Positions 1 to 6,181 of a stretch of DNA of 9,438 nucleotides are shown here, piece by piece. The notes beneath the pieces are model-generated. The model ran no database searches and was not told the DNA's origin. It was given only the letters and a program-made list of their open reading frames with translations. The stretch comes from JBFGSX01 sp041581335. Its GTDB lineage: Archaea; Thermoplasmatota; E2; JACPAO01; JAHFTW01. The stretch lies in contig JBFIDG010000076.1 of NCBI GenBank assembly GCA_041581335.1, positions 1 through 9,438 on the forward strand. The letters are read 5' to 3'. The position numbers were made by a program, and so were the translations under genes. The number at the start of each line of letters is the position of its first letter. Positions within the stretch are counted from its first letter, which is position 1.

Positions 1-449
1 AACTGCATGATGAGCCCGACGATCAACAAGGCGATGACGAGGCCCACGCCGAGGGCGAGACCCAACAGCATGGGTCGCCCGGGGGCGCCGAGGCCGAAGT
101 AGTCGATCATGCCTTGCCAGCCGCCACGACGGGTCGTCAGGACCCATAGCCATGGCAGGACGCCGAGGACGAAGAACAGCAGCGCGCTGTTGAACCATAG
201 GTCCACAGCCCGGACCGTGAACGCGCCGCCGCCATCCCCGAACAGGACCGCGTACGCCGACTGCAATTGTAGCCCGAAGAACGCCAGCAAGAGCAATCCG
301 GCGAAGATGCCGATGATGTCTCCCGGCACGAAGCCCGGTTTGTGCAAGTGACCATCATCCGCCGGGGCCACGGCGGCGGTTTCGGTGGGCGCGGAGGGGC
401 CTGGTGTTCCTGGAGAGGTCCAGGGCCTGGCGATCTTGGCAGCTTCCAT
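1..449 (-). CDS. Polytopic membrane protein, possibly CPBP-family intramembrane protease (N-terminal part, cut by window edge)
   Basis: This reading frame starts at the ATG at 449-447 and stays open to the left edge, giving 149 residues with no stop. The first 40 or so residues are rich in Pro, Ala and Thr and look like a disordered cytoplasmic tail. Three hydrophobic segments follow at about residues 45-66, 84-105 and 126-148. Between the second and third lies a GGWQGMIDYFGL stretch, which resembles the region preceding the catalytic core in archaeal CPBP (Abi/CAAX-like) proteases. The diagnostic EExxxR and HxxxH motifs would lie beyond the edge, so the family call is tentative. The start codon lies one base after the stop of the thioesterase gene and no Shine-Dalgarno sequence is visible, so translation is probably coupled to that gene. 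It could equally be an uncharacterised membrane protein. Confidence 0.6.
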   Translation of the reverse strand, partial: MEAAKIARPWTSPGTPGPSAPTETAAVAPADDGHLHKPGFVPGDIIGIFAGLLLLAFFGLQLQSAYAVLFGDGGGAFTVRAVDLWFNSALLFFVLGVLPWLWVLTTRRGGWQGMIDYFGLGAPGRPMLLGLALGVGLVIALLIVGLIMQ

Positions 450-450
450 G

Positions 451-945
451 TCAGGCCCAGCGGTGGTACGCGGGGTGGCCCTCCGTCACGGCGACGAACG
501 TGCCGTCGCAGGTGGCGGTGATCTTCTGCTCGCCCTTGACCTCGGCCCAGACCTCGGCGTGGACCTTGCAGGTGCGGCCGTCGATCGACGTGGGCTGCGC
601 CTTGACGGTGAGGCGGCCCGGGAAGGGCGTCGGGCGCTTCAGTTTGACATGGAAATCCGCGGTGACCGTGCAGTCCGGCTTGTCCCAACCCTGGTCTGCC
701 ATGATGGCGGTGGCGGCACACCAGTTGCTGTGGCAATCCAGCAGGCTCCCCAGGATGCCGCCGTTCAGGACGCCCGGGAATGCCTGGTGGGCCTCTACGG
801 GGTCGAACGTCATCACGAAGACGCCGTCCCCGGCGGGGTCACCTTCCCAGTGGCTCTTGATCTGCAGGCCCTCCTTGTTGGCGGGCCCACAACCGAAGCA
901 GATGCTGTGCGGTGCGTAACGGTCCTGGTCGGCGGTCGTTTCCAT
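451..945 (-). CDS. PaaI/4HBT-type hotdog-fold thioesterase
   Basis: This encodes a 164-residue soluble protein of typical length for a single hotdog domain, so it is probably a cytoplasmic acyl-CoA thioesterase. The N-terminus carries the CFGCGPAN motif (residues 16-23) followed by GLQIK, as in many PaaI-like proteins. The helix region reads FPGVLNGGILGSLLDCH (56-72), matching the GG...D signature in which the Asp (D70) and neighbouring polar residues take part in thioester hydrolysis. The C-terminal strands (VTADFHVKLKRPTPFPG, then VHAEVW) fit the hotdog sheet. The ATG at 945 has no Shine-Dalgarno sequence, but a CAAAC patch lies about 26 bases upstream, which suggests a leaderless transcript. 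The membrane protein gene begins one base after its stop. The substrate cannot be told from sequence. Confidence 0.85.
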   Translation of the reverse strand: METTADQDRYAPHSICFGCGPANKEGLQIKSHWEGDPAGDGVFVMTFDPVEAHQAFPGVLNGGILGSLLDCHSNWCAATAIMADQGWDKPDCTVTADFHVKLKRPTPFPGRLTVKAQPTSIDGRTCKVHAEVWAEVKGEQKITATCDGTFVAVTEGHPAYHRWA

Positions 946-993
946 AGTGGGGCGACCGAGGTCGTCAGGTTTGACCGTTGCCTTGCCGGCCGT

Positions 994-2412
994 TCACGCG
1001 TACAGGCTCCAGCCGTCGAGGCGCAGGATGCCGACGGCGCGGCTGCGGCTGTTCTGGGCGTTGTGCTGGCCCTCGGCGCAGCCGTCCGTGCAGCCGTCTG
1101 CGATGATGGTGTAGAATGTGCCGTCGGGGCCGACGCCGCCGTCGATGAAATCCAACAGGTTGCGGTTGCCGTTGGCGCAGCCGCGGTTGCCTTTGCAGAT
1201 GCTGCCGACCTGGATTGGGTCCTCGGTGGCGCGGTAGGCGACGAAGGCGGGGTCTGCCGCCGTGGCGTCCTCGGATGTGACGATGTACGTGTACCAAAGC
1301 GCCTCATCGGAGACCTGGCCGGGGTCGCCGCTTTCGCTGGTCGCGTGGAACGCCATGGCGACGCGGCCGGGGCTGCCGGCGTGCAGGCTGGCAAAGATCG
1401 TGCTGTTCATGCCGGGGGGCGTGACGTCCCACGGGCCTTCCCAGGTCACGCCCATGTCGTCGCTGCGGGCGAGGTGGGCGCGGCTGGTGCTGCGTTCACT
1501 CTGCCAGAGCATGTACATGGTGCCGTCGTCGCTGAACGCGATCTCAGGGTCGAGGGTGTCGGCGCCCACGCCACGGGGACCGGGGAGGGTCTTCCACGTG
1601 ATGCCATTGTCGCGGCTGACGAAGATCCAGGGCTCATTGCAGCCCCATGCCTTGGCGACGACGATCGTGCCGTCGGGGGCGCCGGTGGGGTGGCTCTGCT
1701 GGCCAGCACACTCGGTTCCTTGAGCATCTCCCACCTGGGCGGAGGTCCAGATGGGGCCGTCGTGGGGCCAGGTGAGGCCGCCATCGAAGCTGACGGCGCA
1801 GTTGGTGTAGGCCAACGCATTGTAGCACATGATGAGGCTCGTCGGGTGCAGGACACCTACGCCGGGCGGGGCGTCTGGACCGGGCAGGGCACTGGCGAGC
1901 TTCTGGTGGTCGTAGACGCCGCGACCCAGGTTCTGGCTGTGCACGGCGGTCCACGTGTCGCCATCGTCACAGCTGACGTAGATGGTCGCGCCCAGCAGGA
2001 TCGGGAACATGGGGGCGTTGTAGATGCAGTCGGTCCAGGGGTCGACCCAGAGCATCGGGTCGCTGTTCATCAGCGTGTGTGTCTGGACGGCTTCCCAGGT
2101 CTCGCCGCTGTCGCTGCTGCGGATGACGGTGCTGCCGGCCATGGCGAACACGGCGCCGCTGCTGGTGACGCCCATGTTGGGCTCGGCCCCGTTGAAGCCG
2201 GTCACGAAGTGACGGGCTTCGCCGATGACGCGGTCGACGATGCTTGCGTTGCCACCGAACAGGATCGCGTTCTCCGGGGCGAGAGGGGCTTGCTCAGGTG
2301 CCGCTGATCCCGTGGGGGCGGGTGATTCGGCGCAACCAGCAAGGGTCACGGCGATGAGCATTGCGACGACGGTCCATCCACGCATAGCGGGGCACGACCT
2401 TCGCCGCAACAT
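994..2412 (-). CDS. Asp-box (BNR) repeat exported lipoprotein, sialidase-like beta-propeller, paralogue 1
   Basis: This encodes a 472-residue exported protein. A signal peptide ends in a lipobox (VTLAGC) with C27 as the lipidated residue, followed by a Pro/Ala-rich linker. Five Asp-boxes of the S-x-D-x-G-x-T-W type lie at residues 99-106, 147-154, 208-215, 266-273 and 317-324, the hallmark of sialidase-like beta-propellers. I see no FRIP/YRIP motif or clear arginine triad, so sialidase activity is not supported. A binding or structural role, or another hydrolase activity, is possible. The mature part has ten cysteines (129, 148, 196, 205, 235, 258, 407, 412, 441, 445). It is a tandem paralogue of the gene just upstream, 27 bases away, and is probably co-transcribed, although a weak ATACTAAG box at 2440-2447 could give it its own start. 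An alternative start is the ATG at 2385 (MRGW). Confidence 0.88.
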   Translation of the reverse strand: MLRRRSCPAMRGWTVVAMLIAVTLAGCAESPAPTGSAAPEQAPLAPENAILFGGNASIVDRVIGEARHFVTGFNGAEPNMGVTSSGAVFAMAGSTVIRSSDSGETWEAVQTHTLMNSDPMLWVDPWTDCIYNAPMFPILLGATIYVSCDDGDTWTAVHSQNLGRGVYDHQKLASALPGPDAPPGVGVLHPTSLIMCYNALAYTNCAVSFDGGLTWPHDGPIWTSAQVGDAQGTECAGQQSHPTGAPDGTIVVAKAWGCNEPWIFVSRDNGITWKTLPGPRGVGADTLDPEIAFSDDGTMYMLWQSERSTSRAHLARSDDMGVTWEGPWDVTPPGMNSTIFASLHAGSPGRVAMAFHATSESGDPGQVSDEALWYTYIVTSEDATAADPAFVAYRATEDPIQVGSICKGNRGCANGNRNLLDFIDGGVGPDGTFYTIIADGCTDGCAEGQHNAQNSRSRAVGILRLDGWSLYA

Positions 2413-2439
2413 CAGGGTTGTGGTGGCCAGGGAGACGGC

Positions 2440-3927
2440 TTAGTATGGGTCGGGGCGGTCGCCTTCGAACAGGCTCCACCCGGACAGCCACGCCACGGCG
2501 GCATCGCTGGCGCGGCCCGCCTGTTCGTCCATGGGGCGTTCGCCGCAGGCACGGTCGCAGCCGATGGTGAACGAGACGTAGAACGTGCCGTTGGGGGCCA
2601 CGGCGCCGTCGATGAAGTCCAACAGGTTGCGGGTGTTGTCCGTGCCGCCGCCCTGCAAGATGGGGCCGATCTGCACCGGCGTCTCGTCGGGGGTCGCCTG
2701 GTAATGGACGAAGGTAGGCCCGGAGGGGTCGGTGGTGTCGGCGTCCTCTGTGGTGATGATCTGCATCGTCCAGCGGGACTCGGCGGGTGCCTGGGCGCTG
2801 CTGCCCGTGACGTTCTTGGCGGCCAAGAACGCCATGGCGAGGCGGCCGTCGCTGCCGGTCTCGAGGGCTGCGAAGACGGTGCTCGTGTAACCGGGCGGTG
2901 TCACGTCCCAGGGGCCATCCCATGTGGCGCCGAGGTCGCTGCTGCGCGCCAGGTACGCGTGGTGGTCGTGGCTCTGGAACAACGTGTACAGCGTGCCATC
3001 GGGGGTGAACGCCACTTCGGGGTCGATGCTGTGGGCATTGGCGGTCTGCAGGAAGTTGCTGGCGCCGCCGGGGAAGTTGGGTCCGGGGACGTTGGTCCAG
3101 GTCAGCCCACTGTCGGTCGAGTAGGTCAGGATGGGCTGTGAGCAGCTCCAGGTGCGTAGGAACGCCACGGTGCCGTCCGGGGCGGCGGAGGGGTGGCCGT
3201 TCTGGCCGCTGAAGCAGGGACTGATCTGCGACGGGGTCTCGCTGGCGATGATGCCAACAAGGTTGGCGGCGGTGGGGCGATCGACGGGCCATGTCATGCC
3301 GCCGTCGTAGCTCGCCATGCAGTTGGTGACGGCGACGCCATTGTAGCAGAGGTAGGCCACCGTCGGGTGAAGCAGGCCGGCGACCGGCAACGCATCCGGG
3401 CCGGGCAGGGCCGTGGCGAATTTCTGGTGGTCGAACGCGCCGGTGCCGCACGCCTCGACGGGCGGGCTCCACGTGGCCCCGTCGTCGTCGCTCCAGTACA
3501 CGGTCGCGCAGGCGAGCGTCGGGAACATGGGTGCATGGTAGATGCGGTCCGTCACTGGGTCGACCCAGAGCATGGGGTCGTTGTTCAACAGCGGCTCGTG
3601 GCTCTGCACGACGCTCCATGACCCGTCGCCGGTCGAGCGCAGCACATCCGAGAAGGCGACCACGAACAGGCTTCCTGAGCTGGTGACGCCCATGGTCGGT
3701 TCGGGTCCGTACCGGTCAAGGTACGAGAAGCCCGGCGTCCCGAAGACACTCGGCACCTTGCCCGTGCCGGCGACGGTGAGGTTGCCGAAGGGCACGTCGC
3801 CAGTGAACACTTGGACGTGGGCAGGCACAGTGGCCTCGGCCACAGGGTCGAGGGGCGTGTCGGCCGGCGCCTGCGAGGCGCAGCCGGCGAAGGCGGTGGT
3901 GATCAGGAGGAGCCAGAGGAGGCGCAC
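2440..3927 (-). CDS. Asp-box (BNR) repeat exported lipoprotein, sialidase-like beta-propeller, paralogue 2
   Basis: From the GTG at 3927 this is a 495-residue protein with a compact lipoprotein signal (MRLLWLLLITTAFAGC, lipidated C16). The longer GTG start at 3975 would add 16 residues and an odd N-terminal Cys. The short start is preferred because it gives a classical signal peptide and puts a CTTTAC box 25 bases upstream. Asp-boxes lie at about 146-153, 206-213, 270-277 and 329-336, with a degenerate one at 97-104. Long blocks are shared with the downstream paralogue: MGVTSSG, NDPMLWVDP, ALPGPDA, GPWDVTPPG and LLDFIDG. Eight mature cysteines (140, 160, 194, 203, 238, 262, 457, 461) suggest disulfides. 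No sialidase catalytic signature is evident, so the role is probably a cell-surface or extracellular propeller of unknown ligand. It is divergent from mutY. Confidence 0.87.
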   Translation of the reverse strand: MRLLWLLLITTAFAGCASQAPADTPLDPVAEATVPAHVQVFTGDVPFGNLTVAGTGKVPSVFGTPGFSYLDRYGPEPTMGVTSSGSLFVVAFSDVLRSTGDGSWSVVQSHEPLLNNDPMLWVDPVTDRIYHAPMFPTLACATVYWSDDDGATWSPPVEACGTGAFDHQKFATALPGPDALPVAGLLHPTVAYLCYNGVAVTNCMASYDGGMTWPVDRPTAANLVGIIASETPSQISPCFSGQNGHPSAAPDGTVAFLRTWSCSQPILTYSTDSGLTWTNVPGPNFPGGASNFLQTANAHSIDPEVAFTPDGTLYTLFQSHDHHAYLARSSDLGATWDGPWDVTPPGYTSTVFAALETGSDGRLAMAFLAAKNVTGSSAQAPAESRWTMQIITTEDADTTDPSGPTFVHYQATPDETPVQIGPILQGGGTDNTRNLLDFIDGAVAPNGTFYVSFTIGCDRACGERPMDEQAGRASDAAVAWLSGWSLFEGDRPDPY

Positions 3928-3946
3928 GACCCGGCTCGGCGCTGAC

Positions 3947-3956
3947 GGGTAAAGAG
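3947..3956 (-). promoter_or_regulatory. Putative archaeal TATA box for the lipoprotein pair
   Basis: On the minus strand the sequence reads GCTCTTTACC. Its TTT core is centred near 3952, 25 bases before the GTG at 3927, the spacing expected for a TATA box of a leaderless archaeal mRNA. It is one of the few T/A-rich patches in a very GC-rich intergenic region. This is an inference from spacing and composition, and the same box lies inside the coding region if the longer start at 3975 is used. Confidence 0.35.
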
Positions 3957-3979
3957 CGTTGTCGTCGCGGCACACCAGC

Positions 3980-3987
3980 CTCTTTCA
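3980..3987 (+). promoter_or_regulatory. Putative weak TATA-like box for mutY
   Basis: CTCTTTCA has its TTT core centred at 3984, 28 bases before the TTG start of mutY at 4012. No Shine-Dalgarno sequence precedes that start, so a leaderless transcript is plausible. The match to an archaeal TATA consensus is poor. The call rests mainly on the same CTTT core recurring at similar spacing before other genes here. Confidence 0.25.
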
Positions 3988-4011
3988 GCGGCCCGCCTTG
4001 GCCGGACTGCC

Positions 4012-4995
4012 TTGGAGTCTCTACTGGCCTGGTATGATACGCACCGGCGCGACCTGCCATGGCGGCGGAACACGGACCCGTACCGCGTGTGGGTGAGCGA
4101 GGTCATGCTCCAGCAGACCCGCGTCGAGACCGTCCTCCCGTACTACGCGCGCTGGATGGATGCGTTCCCTGATGTCCAGGCGCTGGCCGCGGCGGAGGAG
4201 GGCGACGTCTTGGCGGCCTGGGCGGGACTCGGATACTACGGTCGCGCCCGGCGCCTGCACGCGGGCGCCCGATGGGTCTGCGCCCGCGGCATGCCCCGCG
4301 ACGCCGCCGGGTGGCGGGCCTTGCCCGGGATCGGGCCGTACACCGCCGGGGCCATCGCCAGCATCGCGCAGGGTGAACCCGTCACAGCCGTGGACGGCAA
4401 CGCCATCCGGGTCCTGGCGCGTTGGCTGGGCCTACGCGACCCCGCCGACGCCGGCCCCGGACGCCGCGCCATCGATGCCGCCGCCGAACGCCACCTGGAC
4501 CGTGATCGGCCCGGAGATTGGAACCAGGCCCTGATGGACCTCGGCTCCCGGGTCTGCACGCCCGTCGCGCCGCGTTGCCCAGAGTGTCCCTTGGCCGCCG
4601 GCTGCACGGCGCGCCGCGAGGGTTCGCAGGCAGACATCCCACGCCTACAGGCCAAGAAGCGCCCCGTCGAGGTGCCGGTGCACTTCGCCCGCATCCGCGA
4701 CGGGCACAGGCTTCTCGTGGTCCCGCGGCCTGATGGGGGCCTGCTGGCCGGCACGTGGATGCTGCCTGGTGGCCCGGTTGACGAGGCCCTGGAGGACCTG
4801 GTGCTCGCGCAGACCGGTCTGCACGTGCGGCTGGACGAGGCGCGCCAGGCCAGGCACGTCTTCACGCACCGCATCTGGTGCATGGATGTCCACGATGCGG
4901 AGGTCCTAGACGGTGAAGCGGTCGGACGCTGGGTCGATCTGGACGCACCGGAGGTCGCGTTGAGCACCGCGGCGCGCAAGGCCGCTTCAGCGTAG
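4012..4995 (+). CDS. mutY: A/G-specific adenine DNA glycosylase MutY
   Basis: This enzyme removes adenine mispaired with 8-oxoguanine, preventing G:C to T:A transversions. The 327-residue protein is slightly shorter than the E. coli enzyme but has all key parts. They are the SEVMLQQT motif (29-36) with catalytic Glu30, the helix-hairpin-helix LPGIGPYTAG (104-113), the VDGN motif with catalytic Asp128, and a 4Fe-4S cluster loop C182-x6-C189-x2-C192-x5-C198. A MutT/Nudix-like C-terminal domain (about 220-315) carries the FTHRIW motif corresponding to FSH in bacterial MutY, used for 8-oxoG recognition. The start is a TTG because no ATG or GTG lies in frame between it and the upstream stop at 3943, and the next Met sits inside the catalytic motif. 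The gene ends inside the 3' end of the convergent TlpA-like gene, overlapping it by 9 bases. Confidence 0.96.
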   Translation: MESLLAWYDTHRRDLPWRRNTDPYRVWVSEVMLQQTRVETVLPYYARWMDAFPDVQALAAAEEGDVLAAWAGLGYYGRARRLHAGARWVCARGMPRDAAGWRALPGIGPYTAGAIASIAQGEPVTAVDGNAIRVLARWLGLRDPADAGPGRRAIDAAAERHLDRDRPGDWNQALMDLGSRVCTPVAPRCPECPLAAGCTARREGSQADIPRLQAKKRPVEVPVHFARIRDGHRLLVVPRPDGGLLAGTWMLPGGPVDEALEDLVLAQTGLHVRLDEARQARHVFTHRIWCMDVHDAEVLDGEAVGRWVDLDAPEVALSTAARKAASA

Positions 4996-6087
4996 GATCA
5001 GCAGAGCGTTCCAGGTCGCAGCCACGATCAGCGCGCCTGCGCCGATCCAGCCGACCCGTTCGCCTTGCGCTTGCAATCGGCCCTGGAGCCACGAAGATCG
5101 GTGCCCTAGTTCCCCGACGACCAGGCCGGCACCCATGGCGGCGGGGATCAACAACGTCTCTGCCGGCGACGTGCGCAGCATCGCCGCGTGCAGTGCCGCG
5201 GCCCAGACGGGGAGCAGGTACCACAATGAGTTGCCCCAGAGTCCGAACGCATGTTGCCATGGGTTCGTCGCATCGACGCGCTTCCCTTCGATCTGGACCG
5301 CCTCGGTCCCCTTCTTCTTCCACACGGCGATGGCCAGGATGGCGCCCACGATCACGAACGGCGCGACCGTCGCGACGCGCCCCGAGAGCGGCCGACTGAA
5401 CCATGCGGCCATGACGCCCAGCCCGCCGTACAGCGCCAACGGCATGAGCCACGTCTGCATCGGCCGGGGCGTCGTGCGGGCCACGGTATGCCGGAGCAGA
5501 TACGGTGACGCCCAAGAGGCGGCCCCCAGGCCGAACGCCAAGGCGATCGGCAGCGCCGCGTCCCGGGTGATGCCGGGCTCCGCGCGGACTGTCAGGTCGT
5601 CCAGCACCGCCGTGAAGGTCGCGGGCAGGGTCTCGCCGCGGTTGTAGAACACGAGCTGTCCCTCGTCGTCGATGATGGCGTAACTCGGCCACATCATGGT
5701 GGATGGGCCGGCGCCGGCCAGGAGGTATTCACGCACGACGCCTAGGTCTGCGACGTGCGCCCAGTCGGCGCCGTACTGGGCCTTGAAGAAGCGCAGTTCC
5801 TCCGGGGTGTCCGTGCCACTGACCGAGATCACGGTCAGGTCGGGATAGGCGACCTGGAGGTCCTTCAGCAGCGGCACGGCGCGTTGGCAAGGGCCGCACC
5901 AGGTCCCCATGAAGTCGAGCAGGACCACCCGGCCCCGAAGGTCCGTCAGGTTGACTGGTACGCCGTCGACGTCCGTCATCTGGAACTCGGGGGCCGTGAT
6001 GGGGTCTCCGAGCCGTCCCGTCCAGAATTCGCCCACGCATCCGCTCAGGACGATGGCCACGGTGACAGCCAGTACCAGCAGACGCAC
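4987..6087 (-). CDS. TlpA/ResA-like thioredoxin lipoprotein fused to a six-helix membrane domain
   Basis: This encodes a 366-residue protein from the GTG at 6087. The signal MRLLVLAVTVAIVLSGC ends in a lipobox (C17), placing the next domain outside the cytoplasmic membrane. Residues 28-165 form an AhpC/TSA-Redoxin type thioredoxin fold of the TlpA/ResA/CcmG group, with active site WCGPC (C64, C67) and the cis-Pro region MWPSYAIID (P134). Such proteins reduce disulfides in apocytochrome c or other exported proteins. Residues 178-366 hold about six hydrophobic helices (178-199, 210-229, 238-256, 283-304, 309-326, 346-365) without any cysteine, so this part is not a DsbD/CcdA-type electron carrier. 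The upstream reading frame stays open to about 6609, but that extension would destroy the signal peptide and run through the divergent gene. It is divergent from the Omp28-like/ccmF pair, supporting a cytochrome c maturation role. Confidence 0.9.
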   Translation of the reverse strand: MRLLVLAVTVAIVLSGCVGEFWTGRLGDPITAPEFQMTDVDGVPVNLTDLRGRVVLLDFMGTWCGPCQRAVPLLKDLQVAYPDLTVISVSGTDTPEELRFFKAQYGADWAHVADLGVVREYLLAGAGPSTMMWPSYAIIDDEGQLVFYNRGETLPATFTAVLDDLTVRAEPGITRDAALPIALAFGLGAASWASPYLLRHTVARTTPRPMQTWLMPLALYGGLGVMAAWFSRPLSGRVATVAPFVIVGAILAIAVWKKKGTEAVQIEGKRVDATNPWQHAFGLWGNSLWYLLPVWAAALHAAMLRTSPAETLLIPAAMGAGLVVGELGHRSSWLQGRLQAQGERVGWIGAGALIVAATWNALLILR

Positions 6088-6108
6088 AAGTGGTCTCAGG
6101 GGGCCATG

Positions 6109-6116
6109 GGCAAAGC
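6109..6116 (-). promoter_or_regulatory. Putative TATA-like box for the TlpA-like gene
   Basis: The minus strand reads GCTTTGCC with its TTT core centred at 6113, 26 bases before the GTG at 6087. This fits a leaderless archaeal promoter, though the box is short. The stronger box at 6153-6163 reads CTATACAAAG on this strand and could serve instead, with a longer untranslated leader. Confidence 0.3.
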
Positions 6117-6152
6117 GGTTGTGGTGTGGGAAACGATGACTCCGACACTCAG

Positions 6153-6163
6153 CCTTTGTATAG
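6153..6163 (+). promoter_or_regulatory. Archaeal TATA box for the Omp28-like/ccmF operon
   Basis: CCTTTGTATAG is the clearest TATA-like element in the window. Its TTTGTATA core (6155-6162) is centred 23-24 bases before the GTG start at 6182, so transcription would begin at or next to the start codon. No Shine-Dalgarno sequence precedes that start. The element sits in the 94-base gap between two divergent genes and is near enough to symmetrical that it may work in both directions. Confidence 0.55.
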
Positions 6164-6181
6164 CGGCGACCTGGGACGGCT

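Noticed and set aside
385..2307. A 640-codon open frame on the plus strand across the thioesterase and lipoprotein 1 genes
   Set aside because: It is antisense to two genes with clear family motifs. Its composition (Val, Ala, Gly, Asp runs) is typical of a mirror frame in GC-rich coding DNA, and it has no recognisable domain.
2294..3619. A long Arg/Pro/His-rich frame on the minus strand within the lipoprotein 2 region
   Set aside because: It is a frame-shifted shadow of the lipoprotein gene, with extreme Arg/Pro/His content and no domain; the Asp-box frame is the real one.
3928..3975. The longer GTG start at 3975 for lipoprotein 2
   Set aside because: It adds a polar 16-residue extension with a stray Cys before a complete lipoprotein signal, and would place the TATA-like box inside the gene. 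It is not excluded.
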